From Enoplolaimus lenunculus (Eukaryota > Nematoda > Enoplea > Enoplida > Thoracostomopsidae): a stretch of DNA of 64,000 nt. This document shows positions 49,069 through 64,000 of this stretch, in pieces. Position numbers and translations under genes: made by a program. The stretch spans positions 97,644 to 161,643 of the forward strand of contig JASANG010003270.1 of the NCBI GenBank assembly GCA_030248215.1, written 5' to 3'. The notes beneath the pieces were generated by a model that worked only from the letters and a program-made list of their open reading frames with translations, ran no database searches and was not told where the DNA came from. The first letter of the stretch is position 1; each line of letters begins with the position of its first letter.

Positions 49069-49412
49069 ATATACGCTGCGCTGAGTTGCCTACAGGCAAC
49101 TCAATCTGAGAAGGGGTTATAGATAGTAAACTGAAAATTTTTCGCTTAACCCTTTCTCACATGAATATTTTTTTCCTGAGACCTACTTTTATGCTAGGAT
49201 TCGAACTCTAGTGACTGGAGTGGGAGGCGTATACCATCACCACTCAGCTATACGAGCTTGACGCTCAAACCCGGGGGGCTCTCACGTCTTGTAGTGATTT
49301 AGTACTATGTATACGTGTTGCAATTGATAAACACGGTGCGATATACACTCGTTAACGTATATACGCTGCACTAAGTTGCCTACAGGCAACTCAATGTGAG
49401 AAGGAGTTAATT
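49069..49412 (-). repeat. tRNA-derived SINE-like unit between two hairpin-ended direct repeats
   Basis: Minus-strand pol III boxes are well kept: box A TAGCTGAGTGG (about 49241-49251) and box B GAGTTCGAATCC (about 49199-49210). The anticodon stem does not pair, so it is not a working tRNA gene. Two direct copies of a ~50-bp block lie ~285 bp apart at 49069-49120 and 49356-49412. Each holds the perfect hairpin GAGTTGCCTACAGGCAACTC or a near match and is bordered by GTATATACGCTGC. Confidence 0.55.
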
Positions 49413-49810
49413 AACATGCTGAACAAACAGCTAATTTACCACAAACGAATATATAGTGATGTGATCATTAAACTTCAAAGTTTACGTATTCTTTGCGAGT
49501 TTCAATCAAGCATTTGAGATAGTTTCACTGGCAGACTGGGGAACGGGGCAATTAGAGACTGGTAGTCTCAGGCGTATGTTTAGACTTACGCGTAGATTTA
49601 GTAAAATTATCCAAACAATTAACACAATTATTGAAAAACTCGAATATTGCTCCAATAAACTACAATTAACTAAAAATGACTAAACTCACCTTATCTCTAA
49701 TGTTTCAAATTGGCCAAATTTTAACCCACCAAGGCGTACCCAATCCACAATATACAAAGTCATTTTACCTATAAATATCACCAGTATTTATGACAATTGA
49801 AAGAATAAAG

Positions 49811-50169
49811 CAGGGTGCAGCCGGAGGTGAAAAATACCGGAACCGGAGGTTAACGATACTTGGCTGAACCGGAGGTGAGGTGAAATTAAGTACTAAAAAT
49901 GATAGTTAATTAGTTAATGTTAGCCAATATCTGCAAAAAGCTGTTTGGTTTCACGCTAATTTTATGGCAAATTCCGGCAATTCTTTCATGAAAATTGTGA
50001 CAAAAGTCAATCGAAACGCGCTAAACAGATTAAATTTAGGAAAATTATGCAAAATTTTACTACCGAAATTGCCGGAACCTCCGGCAAAAATTCTACAGGG
50101 AGCCTGAGGTTGCCTGAACCTCCGGAAAAATTCTACCGGGGCCGGAGGCAGACCTCCGGTTGCACCCTG
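49811..50169. mobile_element. Family B hAT-like MITE, complete copy
   Basis: Terminal repeats CAGGGTGCAGCCGGAGGT and ACCTCCGGTTGCACCCTG bound 359 bp. The next ~70 bp on each side repeat CCGGAGG/CCTCCGG. The core is AT-rich with no frame. No clear target duplication was seen. Confidence 0.8.
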
Positions 50170-50569
50170 CTGCTTTGCGGTACTCCTGTATTGCGGTACA
50201 CTGCTGTCCGCTAATGGAGGGCGCGGGACGTCATCAAAAGTACAGCGTTATCTTTAATATACCCATAATTTAAATAAAACTCCAAAAAACGAGGCAGTCG
50301 AACAAACTACTTCTTAAGCTCTACCGCAGGACCGAGCTTATGACAGTATCCAGCAAGATGTAAGAAGAGAAATGATTTCAATATCTTTTACTGAATTATA
50401 AAAATGTTTCTTACAAACTACAATTGGAAAAAGACCAAAGTGAAACAGCTGTAAATTTTACAAACAACATACACCGAAAAACTAAACCAAAGTACTCACA
50501 AAAATCGTCAAGAATTTGGTTCAATATTCTCTCAGGTTTGAATAGGAAAAATGTGACAGCTTCAAAGTT

Positions 50570-51060
50570 TTAATGACGAATTTATTTTGCAGACGACTGC
50601 AATAAATATCAAGCATAAACTATGAATTATCGGTTCAGCCAATGATGATGAGTTATAATTCGACGTGCAAGGCTATTCATGCCTACGAATTAATTTTTAC
50701 GACAAATTTATATAATTTTTGAAAAAAAACTTACAGCTGCTAGTTTCAGCTGCACGAAACATTCACGCGTAAAGAAGGCTCTATTTGAAACGTCTTGACT
50801 TGAAGACGCTTTCATACGATAGAATTCCTATTTAGTGCTTGAAAATGAAAAACAAGCCCTGGTCATAATTACCATATATTGCTAGAAATCAGACATGTTT
50901 GATACTTGAATTAAGTCACGCTTCTTAAAAAATTCAAAGTCTGAATAATGAATAAATTCAGAAGCGCAACGTGCAACTGCGTTCACACGTGCGAATTAAT
51001 TTAATAGCACGAATTCGAGTGACGAATTTGCAGCTGCAAGAACTTCAAAGCTTGAGCCTT
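50570..51060. mobile_element. Family L element, diverged copy
   Basis: Shares TGCAATAAATATC, GCTATTCATGCCTACGAATT, GAAACATTCACGCGTAAAGAAGG and GCGTTCACACGTGCGAATTA with the copy at 52199-52830, and ends at the same TTTGCAGCTGCAAGAAC block. The terminal repeats are lost. Confidence 0.6.
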
Positions 51061-51375
51061 ATATTTTGCTGGAAAAATGGAACAGTCGTATCAACCTCAA
51101 AATCAGTGTTAGCTTTGAAAAACGGACTACGCCTGCTGGAAATCTGGAAATCCTCGACAGCTACCGATATAAATATTTATATTTCGTGCCAGAATTTTAG
51201 AGGTTTTAGTTTAAAGTTTAGTCATTTCGTTATTTCGCGAACACATACTTTATACTCGTTTCATTGCAAAACCTTATCAGAAACGCTACTAACATAAATT
51301 AGCTCTGTATTTCGTCGCCTATCAATACACTGTAAAAATGGTGTCTCAAATTGACTCTCTTCGAAATAGGCTTTT

Positions 51376-51430
51376 CCTGACTACACAAACTGAGTCAAAT
51401 TCGACTCCGCCAGAGTCAAATTCGAATCAC
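51376..51430. mobile_element. Half copy of element J
   Basis: ACTACACAAACTGAGTCAAA followed by TTCGACTCCGCCAGAGTC matches one arm of the element at 9206-9360. Confidence 0.6.
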
Positions 51431-51585
51431 TGAGCGCTTTGTTTTCAAGCGACAGTAGCGATTTGCCAGAACTAGAATGTAACCGCTATTTATAGGGGTT
51501 ACAACACCATGCCTTTGCTAACTCAGTTTAGTTTGCAAGTCGAAATATGTTTTGATGTATCAAAAATGTTGTAAACAACACTATT

Positions 51586-51685
51586 CTGTAGTCACCCGAA
51601 TAAGAGGGGTGGGGGACTGATATTTATTTGGCCTCTTTAGAGGGCACCCGTCTGTTATTTGGTTACGGACCTATCTCTTACAACA
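51586..51685. mobile_element. Family A left end
   Basis: CTGTAGTCACCCGAATAAGA through ATTTATTTGGCCTCTTTAGAG to TTATTTGGTTACGGAC matches the left 100 bp of the copies at 11003 and 24601. The rest is missing. Confidence 0.65.
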
Positions 51686-51789
51686 TAAACATATGACGCA
51701 AACACATAATAATGCACTAAAACACTGTAACAATCACAGTTCGTGGTATACAATAGGTACAAACATAATATTTACCGTCAGTTACGCAG

Positions 51790-52030
51790 CCAGCTCACGT
51801 TGATATGGGCCATGAGGCTGGAAGTATTTTTTGCAGCGGCATACAAGCGTCTGCAATGATTTACATGCAAGTTTGAAACTTTTCTAGGGAAGGTGGCAAA
51901 AACTTTTCAGGCGGTGGTTGAACCCCTCTGACCCTTCTCACTTTCGGTTTAGTTTGAAACTTTTCTAGGGAAGGTGGCAAAAACTTTTCAGGCGGTGGTT
52001 GAACCCCTCTGACCCTTCTCACTTTCGGTT
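51790..52030. repeat. Dispersed repeat K with an internal ~80-bp tandem duplication
   Basis: After GCCAGCTCACGTTGATATGG, a block running from AGTTTGAAACTTTTCTAGGG to TTCTCACTTTCGGTTT occurs twice, back to back and almost identical (about 51869-51948 and 51950-52030). Near-identity points to a recent duplication. Confidence 0.65.
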
Positions 52031-52198
52031 TCGTCAAGCATTGGTTGCTGTCCATGCCGTTAAAAATTATGCTTCTGATGAATTTTGGCTTGCTGTCATC
52101 TACAAGAATCAAATCGTTAGACGCGAAACTCACTTATTTATACACATTGCAACTTTACGCGCTTGTATACCGGCAATAAGGACAACAAAATATTTTCA

Positions 52199-52830
52199 CC
52201 CTATTCACACGTACAAGTTTTTGCTGCGAGAACTTGCAGCTTCAACTTGCACGAAATACTTGCAGCTGCAAGTATTCGTAAACAATCATAACTTTCATAA
52301 TAATTTGCAGACCACTGCAATAAATATCTAATATAACCTATAATCTACCAGTTTAGCTAATGATTATAAATGAATTCGGCTTGCAGGACTATTCATACCT
52401 ACGAAATAATTCATCGCATATATTAATCATGAATAACTTGCAGCTGCAAGTTCTTCGAGTGAATTTTTCAAAAAACTTGCAGCTGCAAGTTTCAGTTGTA
52501 AGAAACATTCATGCGCAAAGAAGGTTATACTCGAAATTTCTTGATTTGAGTAGGTTTTCATCGCGATGCAATCTTTATTTAATGCTTAAAAATTTAAAAC
52601 TAGTCTCATTACTTTCGCCGTCGGTTGCGAAATATCAATCAAGTTACATATTGTGCAAGAAATTCGAGCGATTTGCGACGGCGTTCACACGTGCGAATTA
52701 AATTCAATCACATGAATTCTTATGAATAATTTGCAGCTGCAAGAACATACAATCTGCTTTGTGACCAAACTTGCACATGCAAGAAGCACGTGCAAGTTTT
52801 TGCTGCAAAAATTTGCACGTGTGAATAGGG
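52199..52830. mobile_element. Family L element with palindromic motif
   Basis: Inverted ends CCCTATTCACACGTACAAGT and GCACGTGTGAATAGGG bound ~632 bp. The perfect 16-bp palindrome ACTTGCAGCTGCAAGT occurs at 52258-52273, 52436-52451 and 52475-52490, with shorter versions near both ends. No transposase frame was seen. Confidence 0.7.
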
Positions 52831-53533
52831 CTTTACAATACAAAATATGATAACCGGAAGATCATCATGAACGGCGTCATAAATATCTTGTTCCTTTAGG
52901 CATCTTGTTTTAGCAGTTGTAAAATTTGGGTTTAAATGACAAAATAACGAGAACATAATAGCTACATAACAGATTTCTGCAGATTTCTCAATCTTATGTA
53001 TATTTACCTCAATTATGTTTATGTTGGTAGAAAACTAAGACATATTTGAAACTTTTATACTTCAATATCCGTTTTCCGTTTCCGTTATTTTGATCACTAT
53101 CTGTTTCCATTATTTTTACTATCCATTTACACACAGCCTAATACCATGCAATGTGTTACTGCTTAAACATGAATGAATGGTTGCGATATTCCTATCTGGC
53201 AAGTGCGTAGATACAAATCTACGCAATTGTAAATATATAAGTAACTTATTAAAAACGTTATGATCAACTTTAGATACCATGAATCACTGACGCATGATCT
53301 ATCTAGCATTTGAAATCCGGAAGTGCCAAATTCGAACTTTTCAACTTGGTGGTCTTTGGCTAAAAATTAGCCCAGTGAGACATCAGGATATGTTGGAAAA
53401 AAGGATTCGCTCTAATGTGGTCTTAGAAATTTATCCGGGTTCGTCACCGGAGTTCGAGAGTAAATGGGGACTAATAATATCAACCACAATTAATATTGTG
53501 TATCCTATACGACCATTACGGCTTAGGGCCCAA

Positions 53534-59661
<6,128 letters not shown>

Positions 59662-59746
59662 CTGAATTATGATACCGCAAATGCAAGTTTCGCACTGTAT
59701 GCCACTATACAATGTAAGCAACATTCTTACCTTACTACCTTTACAT

Positions 59747-60895
59747 TAGGGATGTGCCGAAACCAAAACTTTTGCCGATGCCAATACCGATACCGATTCT
59801 TATTTTGAAATTTTGCCTATGCCGAACCGATGCCGATTCCAACTTTAGTACAACATGCTTAACAAACAGATCGGAGACTTCATTACATAATTATATAAAG
59901 ACTTAAACCCTAACGATCATAAACGATTATAATTGATAAGAACGGTTCATTTCAATTTTTTCAAACACAAACGCAAGAGAGATAACAATTTTCCTGAGCA
60001 GACACACTGATATGCACTCAGAAACGAAACTGACTGGCTTCTCCACAGCGGGGGGGGCAGCACTTTTCGAAATTTTCATTTCCCCCCCGGCAAAAATTTT
60101 GCCGCCCACAGGAAAGGCCCCCCGGCGAATTTTCAACCCCCCCCCAGCAAATTTTTTTGCTGGTGCCCCCCCAGGACTTTTCTAGGCCAAAAATTTTCAA
60201 TGTTAAAACGTAAAGACCTGGACTTCTTTTGAGGCGGACATTCGGCAAAATATGATTTTATACTACGCTGAGTACTCATAATTTTTAATAGCGTTACAAA
60301 TACCCGTAGTAACTAATACAATTCAATAATGAACTGAAAAAAGCACAATTATATAAAGACCGTTTCAGGGCATACAGCATTCGAAAGTACCTTGCAGCAG
60401 CAAGTTCAACCCGCCTGAGCCTTATGATAAACTTAAGCTGTGACTAATATACAAAATATATATTAATCACAGTTTCAATTATAGATTATCTATATTTTAT
60501 ATAATTGTGCTTCTTTCAACTTCTGGTTAAGTTGTCAGTATAAACGTAATATTAGTTAAAATTATTGTTATTAGCGTTTGCGAGAAATTTTTGCCATGTT
60601 GAGCGATTTGTAATCTTAAGTTGAGTTGGAAACACGGTCTAGAATGAAAAAAATGGTCCAAAAAGGTCGGTTTGCAAAATTTTAAGCCTGCCCCCCAGTA
60701 CCCCACAGATGATCTGGGGGACCCCCAGGAAAACTGCCCCCCAGCAAAATCAGCTGCCCCCCAGGAAACTCCTGCCCCCCCCCAGGAATCGCCCCCGGCA
60801 GAAATTTTCAAGCTGTGGAGAAGCCAGACTAAAAATATCGGCAAAGAATCGGTAATTTTTTGCAGTGCCGATGCCAATTAATCGGAACATCCCTA
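59747..60895. mobile_element. Family C hAT-type MITE with perfect 8-bp target duplication and nested insert
   Basis: Inverted ends TAGGGATGTGCCGA and TCGGAACATCCCTA are flanked by the identical octamer CTTTACAT (59739-59746 and 60896-60903), the mark of hAT transposition. Without the nested element at 60034-60827 it is ~355 bp. CCGATGCC/GGCATCGG subterminal repeats recur. It lies upstream of the first AKT exon seen, probably in AKT intron 1. Confidence 0.85.
60034..60827. mobile_element. Family D element, copy 2, nested in family C
   Basis: 794 bp from CTGGCTTCTCCACAGC to GCTGTGGAGAAGCCAG, a perfect 16-bp inverted pair. Inverted relative to copy 1 at 31096-31893, with matching inner hairpin and C-runs (G-runs on the minus strand). 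Nesting inside a well-preserved family C copy shows it arrived later. Confidence 0.85.
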
Positions 60896-61208
60896 CTTTA
60901 CATACGTACAACATAAACGGGTGGTTACATAAAAATGCATAATGCAGCGACCCGAGATTAATTAATGCAAACGTCGCAGGATTCATACAATCATATATTT
61001 ATAGGAAAAACTTAATCATATTAACAACATAAAGTAAAATTGCCATATTTTTTAACAAGTTGCCAATTTTACGTAAAATTTTAAAATCTAAATACATTGG
61101 AAATATATATTTACGTAATTTAGGTTCAGGTTTGCAAATTATAGCTGATCCCAGTATTTGCACCGTCAGATTTGAAGAAAATTGGTCTATTTTTGGCCAT
61201 TGAATTAA

Positions 61209-61345
61209 ACCATGTATAGAACAGGGCCGGAACAGTAGTAAAAGCATATTCCTAAGCCTAAGCCTAACCTAAGCGCATGGATGATCATAAAGCCTAAGAA
61301 TTAACCTACGCCTAAGCAAAAACGTTCGTCTAAAGCTTATGCTGC
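61209..61345. mobile_element. Family E MITE, degenerate reverse copy
   Basis: CCATGTATAGAACAGGGCCG and a CCTAAGCCTAAGCCTAACCT hexamer tract match family E. The far end has decayed. Confidence 0.55.
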
Positions 61346-61761
61346 CGGCGCACGTATCGTATCGTTCCAAAGGTGTAAAACTGTAGTGTCACGCGGTTTT
61401 GCTAGACAGTTAAAAGTGTGGCGTATCGTGTAGCGAACCGTGGCAATCCGAGCATTCATCTCATATTAGTGGTTCTAGCCTGCGCGTTTCCCGCGGCACA
61501 TTCGCTTCCTCTTCGGAGATTACAGTGGGAGCTGTGCCATACACTCGATTGTTGGCGTATCCTGTCGGGATGTTTACACAAAGTCTCGGCGGATGAACCG
61601 TGAAACAGCTGCACAGCTGCTTCAATACCATGAATATCCACCGTGTTTCTGATAACCTCTTTATGTGATTTAAACAGAGATGGCTTCATGCTCCTCGGTG
61701 ACGTGGCTTTTCAGTGACTGGGCAGAAAGCATAGGGTTATGTTCTTTCTTCGGGTCGCATG
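61346..61761 (-). pseudogene. Possible continuation of the LINE fragment
   Basis: This lies on the far side of the transposon at 61762-63448, whose insertion split the sequence. A short open frame on the minus strand (61689-61456) has no recognised family. The assignment to the LINE rests only on position. Confidence 0.25.
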
Positions 61762-63448
61762 TAGAGTTGCAACATTTAAAAATAAATACCCGGACCCGGA
61801 TATTTCTGAAAGAAAAGCCCGGACCCGGAATTTTTAACAATGCAAACCCGGACCCGGAATTTTTAAGAATGAAAACCCGGACCCGGATTTATTTTCCGAA
61901 CAAACGCGGGCCCGGAATTTTTATTACTTAAAAACTAAACATGATCCTAATTTTTTAAATATAGGAAAGAATTTCTGTCTCCACCTATTTCTTCGCGTAG
62001 CCCGTTTGTACAGGGGCAACCATACATCACATGGAAATATAAAAAATTTTTCTTCGCATCTGTTCGTCGCATTGCTTCCAAATGAATTTCTGTTTATACA
62101 TAGTTGAAGGACTGTTTGATTTGCTACGAGATTACATTAAACAATTTTGGGTGAGTGATAGGAACCTGACCAATGGCGGATCCATGGGGGGGCCACCCGG
62201 GCCGTGCCTCTTCAACAGCATCTCGACAAAAATTATATAGAGTGTCAATTGCTGTTCTACGCGGTTTATTTCTCTGTTTTATAGACAATAGTATAAAGAG
62301 CTTTAATAAGCTACCCTGTTATTTTAGTGCAGTCTCGGATGATTAAATGTTTTGTCGCCACTAAAGCAGGTTGGCACCGAACCAATAAAATCACTAATTC
62401 CGAACCTTGGTTCTGAAATTGTTTTCATATAGATAAAAGTGCATTTATATATTCTATAAAATCAACAGTGGCCAATGCCAACAGTACAAGCCGAAAAATA
62501 TGCAGGTAATAGAAACGTGTGAATTTTGAATTACGAAAATACCAGGCAGTTCTAACTCATTCAAAAACAGAAACAGATGCTGCTGAAGCTGACTGGATTT
62601 TGCTTTTTCAAAAATGAATTGGCTTTCGAATCCGAGCCTTGTGCCTATGATGATGCGCTAGTTTTATTTGTGATTCATCTCAATTGAACGAACGTAAAGA
62701 AATCAATTTTACGGCAATAGTTTGTGGTTTGTGTGTGGGTCAAAAATAAGTTTATTACCTGTGACATTTTGTCCCCCCCCTTTTTAAGATCCTGGATCCG
62801 CCACTGAACCTGACCTAAGTTAGTTGACTTATGTGTTTCGCGAAGCTATAGCTAGAGTCTAATATAGGATTTTTCACAGGTTCCTGGACATTGAAGCAAT
62901 CGTTAATCAAGCAATCTTTGACTTAGGCGATAGATACTAAACTTAAGTTAAATGACAAATTACTAACTTAAAATGAGACATGACATGTCTCTGTATCCCG
63001 ACCATTCCAACCATTCCTAATTGAGCATTCGTAATCGTAACCCAAATATATCTGCTTACGTTAACTTACTCAACAAAGGTGAAGCCTGTTGACCAACTTT
63101 TTCCTTCTGCAGCTTGCTTTTACATACGACATGCAATAGTTGTGTTAAGACACATGCTGGGTGTGTTTTGTTTCTAAGTATATAAGTGTTTCACAGTTAG
63201 TGTTGGTTGTGCAAAATCTATTTTTGATACTATACTGTTACTATTCAGAATCTAGGTGTGGCATGTTAATAAAATCACTAAGCTAACCTTGTTCCTGATA
63301 TTTTGTCTGGGTATTTTTGCAATACCCGGACCCGGAATAATTTGTTATGAAAACCCGGACCCGGAATTTATTGAAACGAAAACCCGGACCCGGATCCGGA
63401 ATTTTTCGGCAAAAATACCCGGAATAACCGGACCCGGATGCAACTCTA
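61762..63448. mobile_element. hAT-like element with CCCGGACCCGGA subterminal repeats
   Basis: Ends TAGAGTTGCAAC and GATGCAACTCTA are inverted, flanked by 8-mers GTCGCATG (61754-61761) and GTCGCTTG (63449-63456), one mismatch. Within ~170 bp of each end the motif AACCCGGACCCGGA(A/T)TT repeats four or more times, spaced about 25-45 bp. No transposase frame was seen. It has split a LINE fragment and carries another MITE inside (62171-62806). Confidence 0.75.
62171..62806. mobile_element. hAT-type MITE with perfect 8-bp target duplication
   Basis: CAATGGCGGATCCATGG and CCTGGATCCGCCACTG form inverted ends, flanked by identical AACCTGAC octamers (62163-62170 and 62807-62814). CAGTGGCGGATCCA termini are common in hAT MITEs. 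A decayed end of the same sort is near 48617. Confidence 0.85.
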
Positions 63449-63790
63449 GTCGCTTGCATAAATCGTCAGTTCGTCCGTATAGCTGACCATTCTTACGCTT
63501 TTATTTGTTAGTACGGGCAGGTCATTTATGTAGAAATTAAACACAAGCGGCGAGATGACGCTACCTTGAGGAACACCGAAATGTACCGCCCTCGGTCTTG
63601 ACTTGACAAAACGGAAGATTGTAGTTGATTTCCAGCCACGGAGATAGCAATTTAGCCATCTGTTGACAAAAGGACGCTCCGATTCAGCAAACATACTGAG
63701 CAACACAAGGGGGTCGACACACATAATCGAATGCTTTTTCATCAGTTTTTAGTGACAATTATCTGTTAAGTAAGCATTCAATGAGGTTAT
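63449..63790 (-). pseudogene. Non-LTR retrotransposon (LINE) reverse-transcriptase fragment
   Basis: Minus-strand translation shows DEKAFD (RT motif near 63755), then, after a frame change, RPFVNRWLNCYLRGWKSTTI, VPQGSVISPLVFNFYINDLP and YTDELTIYASD. These are successive palm motifs of Jockey/I/R1-group LINE reverse transcriptases. The catalytic YADD is YTDE here and the frame is shifted, so it is dead. The hAT-like element at 61762-63448 cuts it right after YASD. Confidence 0.8.
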
Positions 63791-64000
63791 TTTTGCGTTC
63801 GGTGGTTAGGTTGGCTTTGTAATTCATAATTCGGTTGGAATAAATGCATTTTCTGTAAATTCCAGTGTTAAGTCAGCCGGGAATATGGTCTTTAAAAATA
63901 TTTAACACCAGAAAGGCTATTTTTTATACATATGGTAGCAGTCAAATCCAAAATTATGGAAAACACCCGATGAAGTAGAGCAGTTGGTTTACCGACGTAT
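63791..64000. other. Unassigned sequence at the window end
   Basis: It may be the upstream part of the LINE fragment (a weak NTERKNN...LIECLL-like minus-strand reading at about 63770-63830) but no motif is secure. No AKT first exon was recognised here. Confidence 0.3.

Noticed and set aside
49195-49265. Working tRNA gene on the minus strand
   Set aside because: Boxes A and B match consensus, but no 5-bp anticodon stem or 7-bp acceptor stem can be drawn.

Overview
This is AT-rich animal nuclear DNA. It carries four intron-rich, highly conserved eukaryotic genes, all on the minus strand, separated by stretches full of short non-autonomous DNA transposons, a few tRNA-derived repeats, a LINE fragment and one LTR element. 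Compact introns and the repeat style suggest an invertebrate, possibly a tunicate, but nothing seen fixes the species. All exons were placed by eye from family conservation, GT/GC-AG borders and reading phase. Phases agree across every junction in all four genes.

Layout, low to high coordinate. 1-5646: the 5' part of an LTR retroelement on the minus strand (LTR, tRNA-Gln primer site, gag, then a long envelope-like frame running off the window edge). 5647-14185: no host gene; tandem repeats, a 1.4-kb foldback-type element and nested MITEs. 14186-21246: complete PPP5C (protein phosphatase 5, 14 exons, 489 aa). 21247-26103: repeats only. 26104-30288: complete STUB1/CHIP (7 exons, 280 aa). 30289-32437: repeats, including a G-run-rich inverted-repeat element. 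32438-44702: complete DHX38/PRP16 (21 exons, 1155 aa). 44703-53533: SINE-like tRNA-derived units, MITEs and one possible orphan last exon at 47190-47301. 53534-59661: AKT kinase lacking only its first coding exon, with an unusually long linker between PH and kinase domains. 59662-64000: nested hAT-type elements and a LINE reverse-transcriptase fragment.

The genes share a theme: PP5 and CHIP are both TPR co-chaperones that dock on Hsp90/Hsp70 C-termini, and AKT is a known Hsp90 client and CHIP substrate in other animals. DHX38 is a spliceosomal helicase and does not fit that theme. Gaps of 2-9 kb argue against an operon.

The most unusual items are the gag-then-envelope arrangement at 1-5646, a duplicated splice donor in DHX38, the AKT linker, a GC-AG intron in PP5, the foldback element, and G-rich mirrored elements present in two near-equal-length copies.
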